This document shows, piece after piece, positions 56,371 to 64,000 of a stretch of 64,000 bases of DNA (position 1 is the stretch's first letter; every line of letters starts with the position of its first letter). The stretch lies in the NCBI GenBank assembly GCA_003242885.1, contig QKMZ01000005.1, positions 727,853 through 791,852 on the forward strand, in the 5' to 3' direction. Below the pieces are notes generated by a model. The model was not told where the DNA came from and did not search any database. It saw only the letters and a list, made by a program, of their open reading frames with translations. Made by a program: the position numbers and the translations under genes. Origin of the DNA: Candidatus Melainabacteria bacterium. GTDB lineage: Bacteria > Cyanobacteriota > Vampirovibrionia > Obscuribacterales > Obscuribacteraceae.

Positions 56371-57489
56371 ATGACCCAAACCACCACCAACGCAAGTGAT
56401 TGCCTGAATGTTTTCGAGTACGAAGCTCGCGCGAAGACTTCGTTGGCGGAAATGGCGTATGACTATTATTCGGGCGGATCGTGGGATGAAGTGACGCTGC
56501 GCGAGAACTGCTCGGACTTCTCGAAACTCTCAATCATGCCTCACATGCTGGTCGATCTGACACAGCTCGATATGTCGACAGAACTATTCGGCAGCAAAAT
56601 TTCTATGCCGCTTATCATTGCGCCGACTGCTTTCCATCAATTAGCCACCGCCGATGGCGAGCGTGCAACCGCGCGTGCTGCGCACCGAGCCGGCACCATC
56701 ATGACTTTGAGCACATTGGCGAATTGCTCGATTGAAGAAGTGCAAGTTGCTGCGCCCGGTCCGAAGTGGTTTCAGCTCTATGTGTATAAAGATCGCGAAG
56801 TCACGAAAGATCTAGTCCAACGCGCCGAAGCGAATGGCTATGAAGCACTTGCTTTAACTGTGGATTCGCCGATACTCGGGCGCCGTGAAAAGGATGTGCG
56901 CAATAGGTTTTGCTTGCCGAACAATTTCAGATTGGGTCACTTCGACACCGGACCACTCGCCAATCTCCCTGATGATGTCGCTGATTCCGGCTTGGCTGCT
57001 TATATTGGAAGTCTTTACGACACTTCGCTCAGTTGGAAACATGTTGAATGGCTGAGCGAAATCACAAAGCTTCCGATTTTGCTGAAGGGAATTTTACGCG
57101 CTGATGATGCGGCTCTCGGTGTGAAGAACGGTGCGGCGGGAATTATCGTTTCGAACCATGGTGGGCGTCAATTAGACTCTGCGCCATCGACTATCAGTGT
57201 TCTTTCGGAGGTTGTAGAAGCTGTTGAGGGGCGGGTTCCAGTGTTATTGGATAGCGGTATTCGTCGTGGAACAGACATATTCAAAGCCATTGGACTTGGT
57301 GCAAAAGCTGTTCTGACGGGACGGCCGATTCTCTGGGGGCTAGCGACAAACGGCGAGCAAGGCGCCTATGAAGTTCTGGAAATGCTGCGTGCAGAATTCC
57401 AGCTGACCATGCAGCTTGCGGGCTGTCCAACATTGAAGCACATTACACCGGATATGGTGCGGAGTAAAACGCCATTTTGGTGTAAGTGA
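56371..57489 (+). CDS. FMN-dependent alpha-hydroxy-acid dehydrogenase/oxidase (LldD/GOX family)
   Basis: Oxidises L-lactate, glycolate or a similar 2-hydroxy acid. The (beta/alpha)8 barrel has the family start VFEYEARAKTSLAEMAYDYYSGG. It also has APTAFHQLA, the catalytic base in SNHGGRQLD, and the phosphate-binding LDSGIRRGTDIFKA and VLTGRPILWGLA. About 372 residues. Starts at ATG 56371 (near GAGTG) or ATG 56341; the frame opens at 56305. Electron acceptor (oxygen or quinone) is not predictable. No membrane-binding loop was obvious. Confidence 0.92.
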   Translation: MTQTTTNASDCLNVFEYEARAKTSLAEMAYDYYSGGSWDEVTLRENCSDFSKLSIMPHMLVDLTQLDMSTELFGSKISMPLIIAPTAFHQLATADGERATARAAHRAGTIMTLSTLANCSIEEVQVAAPGPKWFQLYVYKDREVTKDLVQRAEANGYEALALTVDSPILGRREKDVRNRFCLPNNFRLGHFDTGPLANLPDDVADSGLAAYIGSLYDTSLSWKHVEWLSEITKLPILLKGILRADDAALGVKNGAAGIIVSNHGGRQLDSAPSTISVLSEVVEAVEGRVPVLLDSGIRRGTDIFKAIGLGAKAVLTGRPILWGLATNGEQGAYEVLEMLRAEFQLTMQLAGCPTLKHITPDMVRSKTPFWCK

Positions 57490-57506
57490 TTATGGAAGAG
57501 CGTGGT

Positions 57507-57563
57507 GGCGCACTGTCTGCGCCTGAAAATTTGAGAGTGAATGTAGTAGCGCATTGTATGCGC
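57507..57563. repeat. Two short GC palindromes after the hydroxy-acid dehydrogenase
   Basis: GGCGCA/TGCGCC (57507-57523) and GCGCAT/ATGCGC (57549-57563), both within TAGTAGCGCA/GTGGCGCA-like contexts about 40 bases apart. They belong by look to the same GC-rich dispersed set. Confidence 0.5.
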
Positions 57564-57600
57564 CGATTGAATTTAAAGGACCATACGAGGGCAACGTGAA

Positions 57601-58524
57601 GTGCGGATAGTTTCTCTAATTGCGAGTTCAACTGAGATTGTGCATGCCCTAGGCTTCGGCGACCAGATGGTTGGGCGCTCTCATGAGTGCGATTTCCCGA
57701 CGCAAGTTAAAGAGCTCCCTGTTTGCACAGGACCAAAATTCAAGACCGACGGAACGAGCTATGAAATCGATCAGCGAGTAAAAGAAATCGTGCAAGAGTC
57801 ATTGAGTGTTTACCGCGTGGACGCGGCGATACTTGACGAACTCGAGCCTACGCACATCATCACGCAGGCGCAGTGCGAAGTTTGCGCAGTCAGCTTGAAA
57901 GACGTCGAAGAAGCTGCGTGCCAGATAATCTCCTCAAACCCTCAAATCATTTCTCTTCAGCCAGATTCACTCGCCGACATTTTTGAAGATGTTCGTCGTA
58001 TCGCTAAAGGACTGGGTGTGGTACCCGTCGGCGAGATGATGGTGGAACAGCTGAAAGGCAGAATGGAAGTCGTTGCGCAAAAGGCTCGCGCACTGCCAAA
58101 CAAGCCTCGCGTAGCGTTGGTCGAATGGATCGAACCTATGATGGCAGGTGGAAACTGGATGCCGGAATTGATCGATATGGCAGGTGGCATCAATTTGTTT
58201 GGCGAGGCTGGTAAACATTCACCATGGATGAACTGGGAAGACCTCGTCGCTGCGGAGCCGGATATCATAATTGTTTCGCCATGTGGCTTTGATATTGATA
58301 GAACAATGCAGGAGATGCATCTGATCTCAGATCGCAAAGAATACGCTGGACTGCTAGCCGTGAAAAACGGAAAGGTATTTGTCGCGGACGGCAATCAATA
58401 TTTCAATCGCCCGGGTCCGCGCGTTCTCGAATCCCTCGAAATGCTAGCTGAAATGCTGCATCCCGAAGAATTCAAGTTTGCCCACGAAGGCGTCGGTTGG
58501 ATTCGTTATTCTGTGTCAACTTAA
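57601..58524 (+). CDS. Periplasmic-binding-like protein of the BtuF/cobalamin-binding family, no signal peptide
   Basis: 307 residues with the two-lobed fold of class III binding proteins: MRIVSLIASSTEIVHALGFG at the start, HECDFP, AQCEVCAVSLKDV, a lobe-linking helix (about 155-175), PRVALVEWIEPMMAGGNWMPEL, and PDIIIVSPCGFD. BtuF-like proteins bind vitamin B12 for ABC import, but this one lacks a signal peptide and no ABC permease is near, so it may act in the cytoplasm. GTG 57601 with GAGGG upstream; a nearby GTG in another frame stops quickly. Monocistronic. Confidence 0.85.
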   Translation: MRIVSLIASSTEIVHALGFGDQMVGRSHECDFPTQVKELPVCTGPKFKTDGTSYEIDQRVKEIVQESLSVYRVDAAILDELEPTHIITQAQCEVCAVSLKDVEEAACQIISSNPQIISLQPDSLADIFEDVRRIAKGLGVVPVGEMMVEQLKGRMEVVAQKARALPNKPRVALVEWIEPMMAGGNWMPELIDMAGGINLFGEAGKHSPWMNWEDLVAAEPDIIIVSPCGFDIDRTMQEMHLISDRKEYAGLLAVKNGKVFVADGNQYFNRPGPRVLESLEMLAEMLHPEEFKFAHEGVGWIRYSVST

Positions 58525-58527
58525 ACC

Positions 58528-58549
58528 GGGCGACGCATGGCGTCGACCC
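58528..58549. repeat. REP-like palindrome between convergent genes
   Basis: GGGCGACGCATGGCGTCGACC: CGACGC, ATG, GCGTCG pair. Nearly identical to 21815-21836. It lies between the binding-protein gene and the convergent zincin. Confidence 0.55.
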
Positions 58550-58550
58550 G

Positions 58551-59189
58551 CTAATCTCTTTGCTTTTGGGCGAAACGAGAGCAGAGTAATTTTGCGGTTG
58601 GCACGTCAATCTGCGGCAGTTCCGTAACCAGCAATTTTGGCGTGAACTTACTGATCACCGGCTGGAGAGAGCGAAGTTTTTTTATCGCGTCAGGGTCTTG
58701 CTTCAAAAGCTCTTCGACGATTGTGTACGCTTCCAAAAAGCGTTTGTTCGCAAAACACTTTTCCGGATTGCATTTGTGCTCTGGAAAAAGTTGTGGGCAG
58801 AGTTTCGCCCAGCGCATCTGAAACCAACACGCGAGCCCTTCTTCAAACATTGAGGTCCAAAGCCGCGCTGGTGTCAAAAGATGCACGCATTCATGCGCAA
58901 GCTGCCAAACAATTTTGCTGTTATCGTTACGCGCGTCACTGGACAGACGAAAGACAATCTTCTGCTCTTCCTCGCGGTACTTCATGATCGGAACGTTAGA
59001 GCTGAAGTAAATTCCGTCAAAGCTGTAAGGCGCCGGGTCAACACGCTTGCCGAAAAGCATCTCGCCGTCTTCCAAAAGCATTTCTATTACTTGATCAACG
59101 TTGTTTGGATCAAGTGGATTCGCAGAAGCAAATCGCGGAATGAAATCTGTCGGTTCGACCTTCGGAATTTCGAAAAGTTGAAGTTGCAT
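58551..59189 (-). CDS. Predicted zincin metallopeptidase
   Basis: 212 residues. The motif HECVH at residues 99-103 fits HExxH (His99, Glu100, His103). EEGLACWFQ 12 residues later offers the third ligand Glu, the arrangement of gluzincin-like short peptidases. There is no signal peptide. A Cys-rich patch (CFANKRF and CNPEKC near 145) follows. ATG 59189 is ten bases after the ruvC stop, so it is cotranscribed with ruvC, but a link to recombination is not evident. Confidence 0.6.
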   Translation of the reverse strand: MQLQLFEIPKVEPTDFIPRFASANPLDPNNVDQVIEMLLEDGEMLFGKRVDPAPYSFDGIYFSSNVPIMKYREEEQKIVFRLSSDARNDNSKIVWQLAHECVHLLTPARLWTSMFEEGLACWFQMRWAKLCPQLFPEHKCNPEKCFANKRFLEAYTIVEELLKQDPDAIKKLRSLQPVISKFTPKLLVTELPQIDVPTAKLLCSRFAQKQRD

Positions 59190-59199
59190 GGCATCGCCC

Positions 59200-59883
59200 C
59201 TACGGTTTCTTAGCCAGTCTGTGTCTTTTAGGACGTTCTGCTCGAATCGTCTCGGCGACCTTGATGGTGGTAGTAATCTTCATTGAGGCGTCAATGACGT
59301 GTGACATACGCGCGTGGCAGACGGCCAAGGCGAGCGCGTCGGACGCATCATCCGGGCGAATAATTTCTTTCAAATTTAGCAAGCGGGCGACGGCTTGCTG
59401 AACCACTGGTTTTTCCGCGCGGCCGAAGCCGGCGATTTGCAATTTGACCTGCATCGGGGTGTACTCATAAGTAGGCACATCAAAGTTGGCGCCTACCTCC
59501 AAGATAATCCCCCGCGCCTGCGCTACAGGCACAACCGTCTTTGCGTTCTTGAAAAAGAAAATAGCTTCGACCGACAAAATGTCCGGCTTGAACTGGGTCA
59601 TAAGTTCCATCAAATCTGCGCGAATCATGCTCAAGCGCTTGCCCGCCGACATACTCGATGGTGTCTGAATTGTGCCCGAGGCGATATATTCGAATTGATC
59701 GCGCGGCGTGAACTGGACGACGCCGTAGCCTACTGTGGCGGTTCCTGGGTCGATGCCCAAGATTGTGAAAGGTCGAATGTCAGAGTTGTTGCCGGAGTTA
59801 TTTAGAGATGGTTCCGTCATGCATTCCCCGTCGCTAGAACTGCCGCCACCGACAAACTTGCGGCTTTTCTGGTCCATTAACAT
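59200..59883 (-). CDS. ruvC: Crossover junction endodeoxyribonuclease RuvC
   Basis: Resolves Holliday junctions. RNase-H-fold acidic residues are visible: Asp45 in ILGIDPGTATVGYG, Glu106 in SVEAIFFFKNAKTVVPVAQARG, and the pair in DDASDALALAVCHA. The C-terminal basic tail (about 200-227) is longer than in E. coli, and the N-terminus has about 37 extra Ser/Gly/Asn-rich residues. Starts: ATG 59883 (AGGCGA upstream) or ATG 59820. ruvA and ruvB are not in this window. Confidence 0.94.
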   Translation of the reverse strand: MLMDQKSRKFVGGGSSSDGECMTEPSLNNSGNNSDIRPFTILGIDPGTATVGYGVVQFTPRDQFEYIASGTIQTPSSMSAGKRLSMIRADLMELMTQFKPDILSVEAIFFFKNAKTVVPVAQARGIILEVGANFDVPTYEYTPMQVKLQIAGFGRAEKPVVQQAVARLLNLKEIIRPDDASDALALAVCHARMSHVIDASMKITTTIKVAETIRAERPKRHRLAKKP

Positions 59884-59993
59884 GCTCGCCTATATAAACA
59901 AGCTATGCGTCTGGTATATTCAACTTTTCAGTACTGGAGCCAGAATAAAAGCAATAGTAACATTGTCTCTGACGAGATGAGAGTACTAGGTGA

Positions 59994-61661
59994 ATGCGTG
60001 GCGAGCGGGAGTCAATTTTGATGCAAAGCGGTCCTCTAATGATGGAGGATACGAGCCTTGCGCCCAGACCTGGTGTTCTGGAAGCAAGCGGTTTCGGCGC
60101 GAAACTGCCGCTAGCATTCCTATTCGGCTGCATCCTCGGACTGTCTAGCGCCGGGTTCGACCAATCGTGGATCGCCTGGATTGGCGTGGTACCGCTGCTG
60201 GTGATTCTACGTTGCGTCAACGGCGTGAAAGAAGCTGCCTTTGCCGGCTTAGCTTTTGGTCTCGGTTATCACCTCGTAGCGACGAGCTGGTTCCTTGGAC
60301 TCTTCCCACTGCGTTGGCTTGGCGTGGAAGACTGGCTGGGCGTGCAACTCAGTGTTCTGGTTTGGATTTTTGAGTCACTGCACCAGGCGCTTCTCATGGC
60401 TGGCTTTTCGCTGCTCGTGTTCTGCCTGCCGTTGCGCTCAGGGTTTATTCCGCATTACCAACGTCCTTTTGTTCCATACCTATGGGGCATTCCGCTCATC
60501 TGGATTTATTGCCACTGGGTTGTCGGCACATCGGAGCTTTTTCTTTCTGTGCCGGTCGATCAGCTTGCGTACTCACAGAGCCAGCACACAGGCTTTATCC
60601 AGATTGCACGCATTGGTGGCAGTGCGCTAGTCGACTACATTCTGATTTTGTTCAATGCGGCACTCGCTGAGCTGATACTGGATTTGGTGCATCTCGGGCG
60701 ACGGCTGGATGGTCGGATCGACAAGTTACGCCAGCGGGTCGGTCCGCTTTTTGACCTTTCGATTGTGTCTGTAATCTTGGTCGTTTGCAACGTCTGGGGC
60801 GGCATGGAAGTGCAGCGTATTGCACAGGAAACCCGACCTGAGGTTGCGCTTGCGGAAGACCCCCAGTCGCAGGCAGTGCCGATTGCTGTCGTGCAGGGCA
60901 ACATAAGTATTGAAGAAGATCGGTTGAAAACAACATCAGCCAAGGCAATCAGCGATCGTTATGCGGAGCTGTCCAACAATCTTGGAACCTCAATCGTTGT
61001 TCTTCCCGAAGGCGTGGCAAATCCTGTCCAATTGGCACCCGGCTATCTTGTAAGCCGTCTCAAAGAAATTAGCCAACGTGAGAAAAAAGAGATCGTCGTT
61101 GGTTCCATTGAATCAATAAAGAGCGCTCACGTGAATGCCGCGCGATTAATTTCACCTGCCAATCCTCCAGACAATTTATATGTGAAACGGCGTCTGGTGC
61201 CCATCGGCGAACTTGCACCATTGAAAGCAATTGAAGATACACTGCCGTCTAGCATTGTTAAACGCTTACCCTCGCAGCAAATGAGTTTCGTGGTTTCAAA
61301 AACAACGGAGCTTCCTCAAAGTCTCTGGGGACCGATGGGCGTTTCAATCTGCTCTGAGATTGTTTATCCGCGCCTGCTCGCAAGAGAAGTTCGCAAAGGC
61401 GCCACAATTCTGTTGAACCTCTCCAACCTGGCCTGGTTCCACAATTCAGCACTTAACAAGCAGGTGCTGGCAGCAGCAGTTTTCAGGGCTGTTGAGAACG
61501 GGCGCTATCTGGTCTTGTCCACCAACACCGGAATCTCGGCTTTAATCGACCCCGCTGGTATCGTCACCGCTGTCTCATATCCTGGCAAGCGCGGCGTTTT
61601 GCTCGGTAATGTACAATTCCTCTACAAAAAGACCCCTTTCAGTAAGATGTGGTGGCTATGA
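59994..61661 (+). CDS. lnt: Apolipoprotein N-acyltransferase
   Basis: Acylates the N-terminal Cys of lipoproteins at the inner membrane, so the cell has lipoproteins and probably an outer membrane. About 8 helices surround an external nitrilase-like domain with the Glu-Lys-Cys triad: VVLPEG (near 338), KRRLVPIGE (near 398) and SICSEIVYP (near 452). NLSNLAWF completes the core. 555 residues, a bit longer than the average 510. ATG 59994 (AGGTGA upstream) or ATG 60021. Its stop overlaps the next start by four bases. Confidence 0.93.
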   Translation: MRGERESILMQSGPLMMEDTSLAPRPGVLEASGFGAKLPLAFLFGCILGLSSAGFDQSWIAWIGVVPLLVILRCVNGVKEAAFAGLAFGLGYHLVATSWFLGLFPLRWLGVEDWLGVQLSVLVWIFESLHQALLMAGFSLLVFCLPLRSGFIPHYQRPFVPYLWGIPLIWIYCHWVVGTSELFLSVPVDQLAYSQSQHTGFIQIARIGGSALVDYILILFNAALAELILDLVHLGRRLDGRIDKLRQRVGPLFDLSIVSVILVVCNVWGGMEVQRIAQETRPEVALAEDPQSQAVPIAVVQGNISIEEDRLKTTSAKAISDRYAELSNNLGTSIVVLPEGVANPVQLAPGYLVSRLKEISQREKKEIVVGSIESIKSAHVNAARLISPANPPDNLYVKRRLVPIGELAPLKAIEDTLPSSIVKRLPSQQMSFVVSKTTELPQSLWGPMGVSICSEIVYPRLLAREVRKGATILLNLSNLAWFHNSALNKQVLAAAVFRAVENGRYLVLSTNTGISALIDPAGIVTAVSYPGKRGVLLGNVQFLYKKTPFSKMWWL

Positions 61662-62164
61662 GCCCGAACCAAAATAGAAATAAAAACAAAGAAGCATTTG
61701 CCAGATTGAGCGTGCTCGTCGTGATTGGTGTGGCAGCGTTGTTCTCCCAAGGCGGTGCTGGTGGTGCCGGAAGAGCAGACGCAAAAATGCCGATGGTGCG
61801 CCTCGGCAAAGACAATATAGTGAAAGTGGAAGTAGCAACGACTGAAGCGGAAATCCAGCGCGGTCTGATGTTCCGCACTTCACTCGCACAAGACTCGGGC
61901 ATGATTTTCCTTTTCCGCCCGAACCGCCCGGTGAAGTTCTGGATGTTCAACTGTCTGATCTCACTGGACATGCTGTTTGTCAAAGACGGCAAAATAGTGA
62001 AAATCTGTGAGAACGTGCCGCCGTGCAAATCTAAAATTCCAGACGAATGCCCAACTTATCCCGATGCTCCCATCGATGTGACTGAAGTCGTCGAAGTAAG
62101 CGCAGGTTACGCGAAAGCGCATGGATTGAAGGAAGGCGACACTGTGTCGTTTGATATCCCGTAG
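61658..62164 (+). CDS. DUF192 family exported protein
   Basis: 168 residues. ATG 61658 overlaps the lnt stop (ATGA), so it is coupled to lnt. A hydrophobic segment (LSVLVVIGVAALFS) is followed by a Gly/Ala patch and the DUF192 domain: QRGLMFRTSLAQDSGMIFLF, MFNCLISLDMLFV, then an ENVPPCKSK region and VVEVSAGYAKAHGLKEGD. Function of DUF192 is unknown. Coupling with lnt suggests an envelope role. Confidence 0.87.
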   Translation: MSPNQNRNKNKEAFARLSVLVVIGVAALFSQGGAGGAGRADAKMPMVRLGKDNIVKVEVATTEAEIQRGLMFRTSLAQDSGMIFLFRPNRPVKFWMFNCLISLDMLFVKDGKIVKICENVPPCKSKIPDECPTYPDAPIDVTEVVEVSAGYAKAHGLKEGDTVSFDIP

Positions 62165-62227
62165 TCGATAAACCCATCGAGTACAGACTGCGAAACAAGA
62201 GACCGCGAGACTAGAGACTGTGAATAA

Positions 62228-62998
62228 ATGTCCGAGCAGACACAGGTGACAGAACATATTCAAACAGAGATGAGCGGCTCAGCTGGTTTTCTCACAATCA
62301 ACCGACCCGAATCGCACAATGCGATGAGCAAAGAGATGTGGGATAGTTTGGTCCCCGCCTTGTACGAATTGCAGAACTGGGGCGCTCATGTTGTGGTGAT
62401 TAAAGGCAGCGGAACAACATTCTGTGCCGGTGCTGATCTCAACGAGTTGACCCAGATTAGCGATGAGGAGTCTGCTAATGCTCAGTGGTTTTCGATCAAG
62501 TATGCTCTCGATGAGCTTAAGGCTTTTGCACTGCCCACGGTGGCAATGATAAACGGTCCATGCATGGGCGGTGGTTGCTTGTTGGCAATGGCGTGCGATT
62601 TGCGATACGCCGTCAAAACGGCGCGCTTCAGCATTCCTATTTCTCGCCTCGGTATTGTTCTCGATGACGCGAACATTTTGCGCTTGATGTCACTTGTCGG
62701 ACCATCGGTCGCATCGGAAATGCTCTACACCGGCGTTAGCATTTCCGCTACTGAAGCCGAAATGGTCGGTTTGATAAACCGCGCCCTGGATGCTGAAGAT
62801 TTACCGCTGTACGTCAACGAAATTTGCAATGCGATTTATGAAAACGGTCGCGCCAGTATTTTTGAAACAAAATGTTCAATCGCGCGCATCTTGAGCCATG
62901 CACACCCCGAAGGTGCACTTGCGTCTTTTGACGACCAACAACGTGTCATTGAAAGCTATCTGAGTGCTGACTTTCAAGAACGCATCCGCCGGCGCTAG
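62228..62998 (+). CDS. Enoyl-CoA hydratase/isomerase (crotonase) family protein lacking both catalytic Glu
   Basis: 256 residues with the crotonase fold. The CoA-binding and oxyanion-hole parts are seen (FCAGADLNEL and INGPCMGGGCLLAMACDLRYA). The two Glu of hydratases (GGGxE and PE in the next turn) are replaced: GGGCLL and SIPISRLGI. Activity is thus probably a hydrolase, isomerase or decarboxylase type, or none. ATG 62228. Single gene; nothing in fatty-acid oxidation is near. Confidence 0.83.
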   Translation: MSEQTQVTEHIQTEMSGSAGFLTINRPESHNAMSKEMWDSLVPALYELQNWGAHVVVIKGSGTTFCAGADLNELTQISDEESANAQWFSIKYALDELKAFALPTVAMINGPCMGGGCLLAMACDLRYAVKTARFSIPISRLGIVLDDANILRLMSLVGPSVASEMLYTGVSISATEAEMVGLINRALDAEDLPLYVNEICNAIYENGRASIFETKCSIARILSHAHPEGALASFDDQQRVIESYLSADFQERIRRR

Positions 62999-63021
62999 CT
63001 TTCAAAAATTCAATCGGCATT

Positions 63022-63177
63022 CACTCCCAAAAAAGTACGTTTTTCGGAGTGGGTGGCGAGGGCTGAATTTGTGCGCCTGTCTGCGTTTGCCGTTTGGATT
63101 ACTTCGCAATTCACTTGCGAGTATTTTAATGTTCCCCAGCCTGTGGGCATTTTCGTCGTTTCAAGCACTCCGAAAAA
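63022..63177. repeat. Inverted repeats adjoining the transposase gene
   Basis: CACTCCCAAAAA (63022-63033) and TTTTTCGGAGTG (63040-63051) form a 12-bp hairpin with one mismatch. The second arm's reverse complement CACTCCGAAAAA recurs exactly at 63166-63177. It may mark an insertion-sequence end or a terminator pair; the partner end is outside the window. Confidence 0.45.
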
Positions 63178-63210
63178 GGATCTTTCGTATTGCCTCAATC
63201 AGAAATCTGA

Positions 63211-64000
63211 CTACTGCGAAACCGTTGCCTCATCAATTTTCTGACTACTTAAATGGACCACTTTCGTACTCGCATGACCGGGAATTCTGTAGACCCCTCT
63301 TCCGATTCTCTCAATTTCGCCGCGTTTTTTCATGGTTTTAAGATGAAAATCTATCGTTGTTCTGTTGGAAAATTGTAGAAAGTCGCTCGGTTGAACTATG
63401 CAGCCAGGCGGCAGGGTTTTGATGATTTCCCTTACAGTGAGTTTCTTGGTTTCATTGATTGCTATGACTAGGTGTTCTCTTAGATTTGCACATTGCTGAC
63501 GTTTTCGGCGTTTCAGCGAGCGGGGGAAAAGCGAGGGGAGGGAGATCGCTTTTACTTTCTCTTGGATGGTTTGGAGTTTCTTCAAAAGCTTCAGAGGATC
63601 AAGCTTTGCGTATTGTTTGCGAAGCTTTTCCTTAGCCTTTTCTTCCACCAGTTCTGATTCGAGGATTCGTTGGTAGGGGGTTTTTGCTGCGTCATACTTT
63701 CGGTACACCTTGGCTCCGGTGCGCTTTTTGAGCAGAAGCTTATTCGAGGGTTGGAAAAAGTTCTGATACAGGCGAAGTGTTTCGTACATTTGAGCCAGGA
63801 GGCGATGCGCAATTCTCCCTTCGAGCCGATCATATCCAACGTACTTTCTCACCACGGAGCCGTTTCGTTCTTCAACATGCGCTTGGTCGTTTTTTTTGTA
63901 GGGTCTGCTTCGAGTGAACGTTATGCCCTGGCTTTCACACCAATTGAACAGGTTGTAGTTGATGAATTCATATCCGTTATCGGTATCCAGCCCAAGAAAA
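63211..64000 (-). CDS. Transposase with rve (DDE) integrase core and C-terminal winged-helix-like part, cut by right edge
   Basis: The reverse frame is open from the right edge to the stop at 63211. From the edge: LDTDNGYEFINYNLFNWCE, then TFTRSRPYKKNDQAHVEERN, the second Asp and the Glu region of an integrase core. Next come the conserved VVRKYVGYDRLEGR and a basic helical middle. The end (LTVREIIKTLPPG, FSNRTTIDFHLKTMKKRGEI) looks like a winged helix. The DDE core is thus followed by a DNA-binding-like tail of about 70 residues. The GTG at 63855 is not the real start. Part of an IS element whose other half is beyond the window. Confidence 0.88.
   Translation of the reverse strand, partial: FLGLDTDNGYEFINYNLFNWCESQGITFTRSRPYKKNDQAHVEERNGSVVRKYVGYDRLEGRIAHRLLAQMYETLRLYQNFFQPSNKLLLKKRTGAKVYRKYDAAKTPYQRILESELVEEKAKEKLRKQYAKLDPLKLLKKLQTIQEKVKAISLPSLFPRSLKRRKRQQCANLREHLVIAINETKKLTVREIIKTLPPGCIVQPSDFLQFSNRTTIDFHLKTMKKRGEIERIGRGVYRIPGHASTKVVHLSSQKIDEATVSQ

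Overview
The window looks like one contiguous stretch of chromosome from a diderm bacterium. An apolipoprotein N-acyltransferase and many signal-peptide proteins argue for an outer membrane. A sepF-yggS pair, which is typical of Cyanobacteria, Actinobacteria and Firmicutes, sits alongside Hanks-type Ser/Thr kinases with a short Cys-rich N-terminus, a Roadblock/LC7 protein and frequent TTG/GTG starts. Together these point to the cyanobacterial sister lineage Vampirovibrionia (Melainabacteria), perhaps Obscuribacterales. That placement is inference and no marker gene here proves it.

Layout. 1-9.4 kb: a membrane Ser/Thr kinase cut by the left edge, pyrD, then a leftward operon of two paralogous GT-C-like membrane proteins and an AI-2E-type transporter. 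9.7-13.7 kb: GH1 glycosidase, DsbD-like thiol reductase, Bcp peroxidase. 14-17 kb: a large Roadblock protein with a Lys-Pro-Glu-Pro tract and a small membrane protein. 17-20.8 kb: pheT and pheS. 21-25.3 kb: NUDIX hydrolase, a tiny basic protein, obgE, a tandem PC4 protein and an M23 peptidase. 25.4-30 kb: sepF, yggS, rsmE, accD and accA. 30-37.6 kb: a second kinase, an MFS exporter, a degenerate argininosuccinate-lyase homologue, a sugar-nucleotidyltransferase and a HIT protein. 37.9-42.1 kb: a GAF-GAF-GGDEF cyclase and groES-groEL with two strong terminators.

42.6-54.8 kb is the most unusual part. A kinase fused to a P-loop ATPase that resembles VirD4/TraG is translationally coupled to a secreted unknown protein. 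It is followed on the same strand by a DUF4185-like propeller, two exported TPR proteins, a 1180-residue low-complexity protein ending in a LysM-like domain, a GNAT and a royal-jelly/yellow-family protein. 54.8-63 kb holds SRPBCC and TPR proteins, an FMN alpha-hydroxy-acid dehydrogenase, a BtuF-like binding protein, a zincin, ruvC, lnt, a DUF192 protein and a crotonase. 63.2-64 kb is an integrase-type transposase cut by the right edge.

Small GC-rich intergenic palindromes, some with a CGCCCCTACGG flank, recur across the window, and one palindrome of this type lies inside a coding sequence. I found no tRNA, rRNA, CRISPR array or known riboswitch by eye. Start codons were chosen from Shine-Dalgarno spacing, overlaps and signal peptides, so many are uncertain by a few codons.
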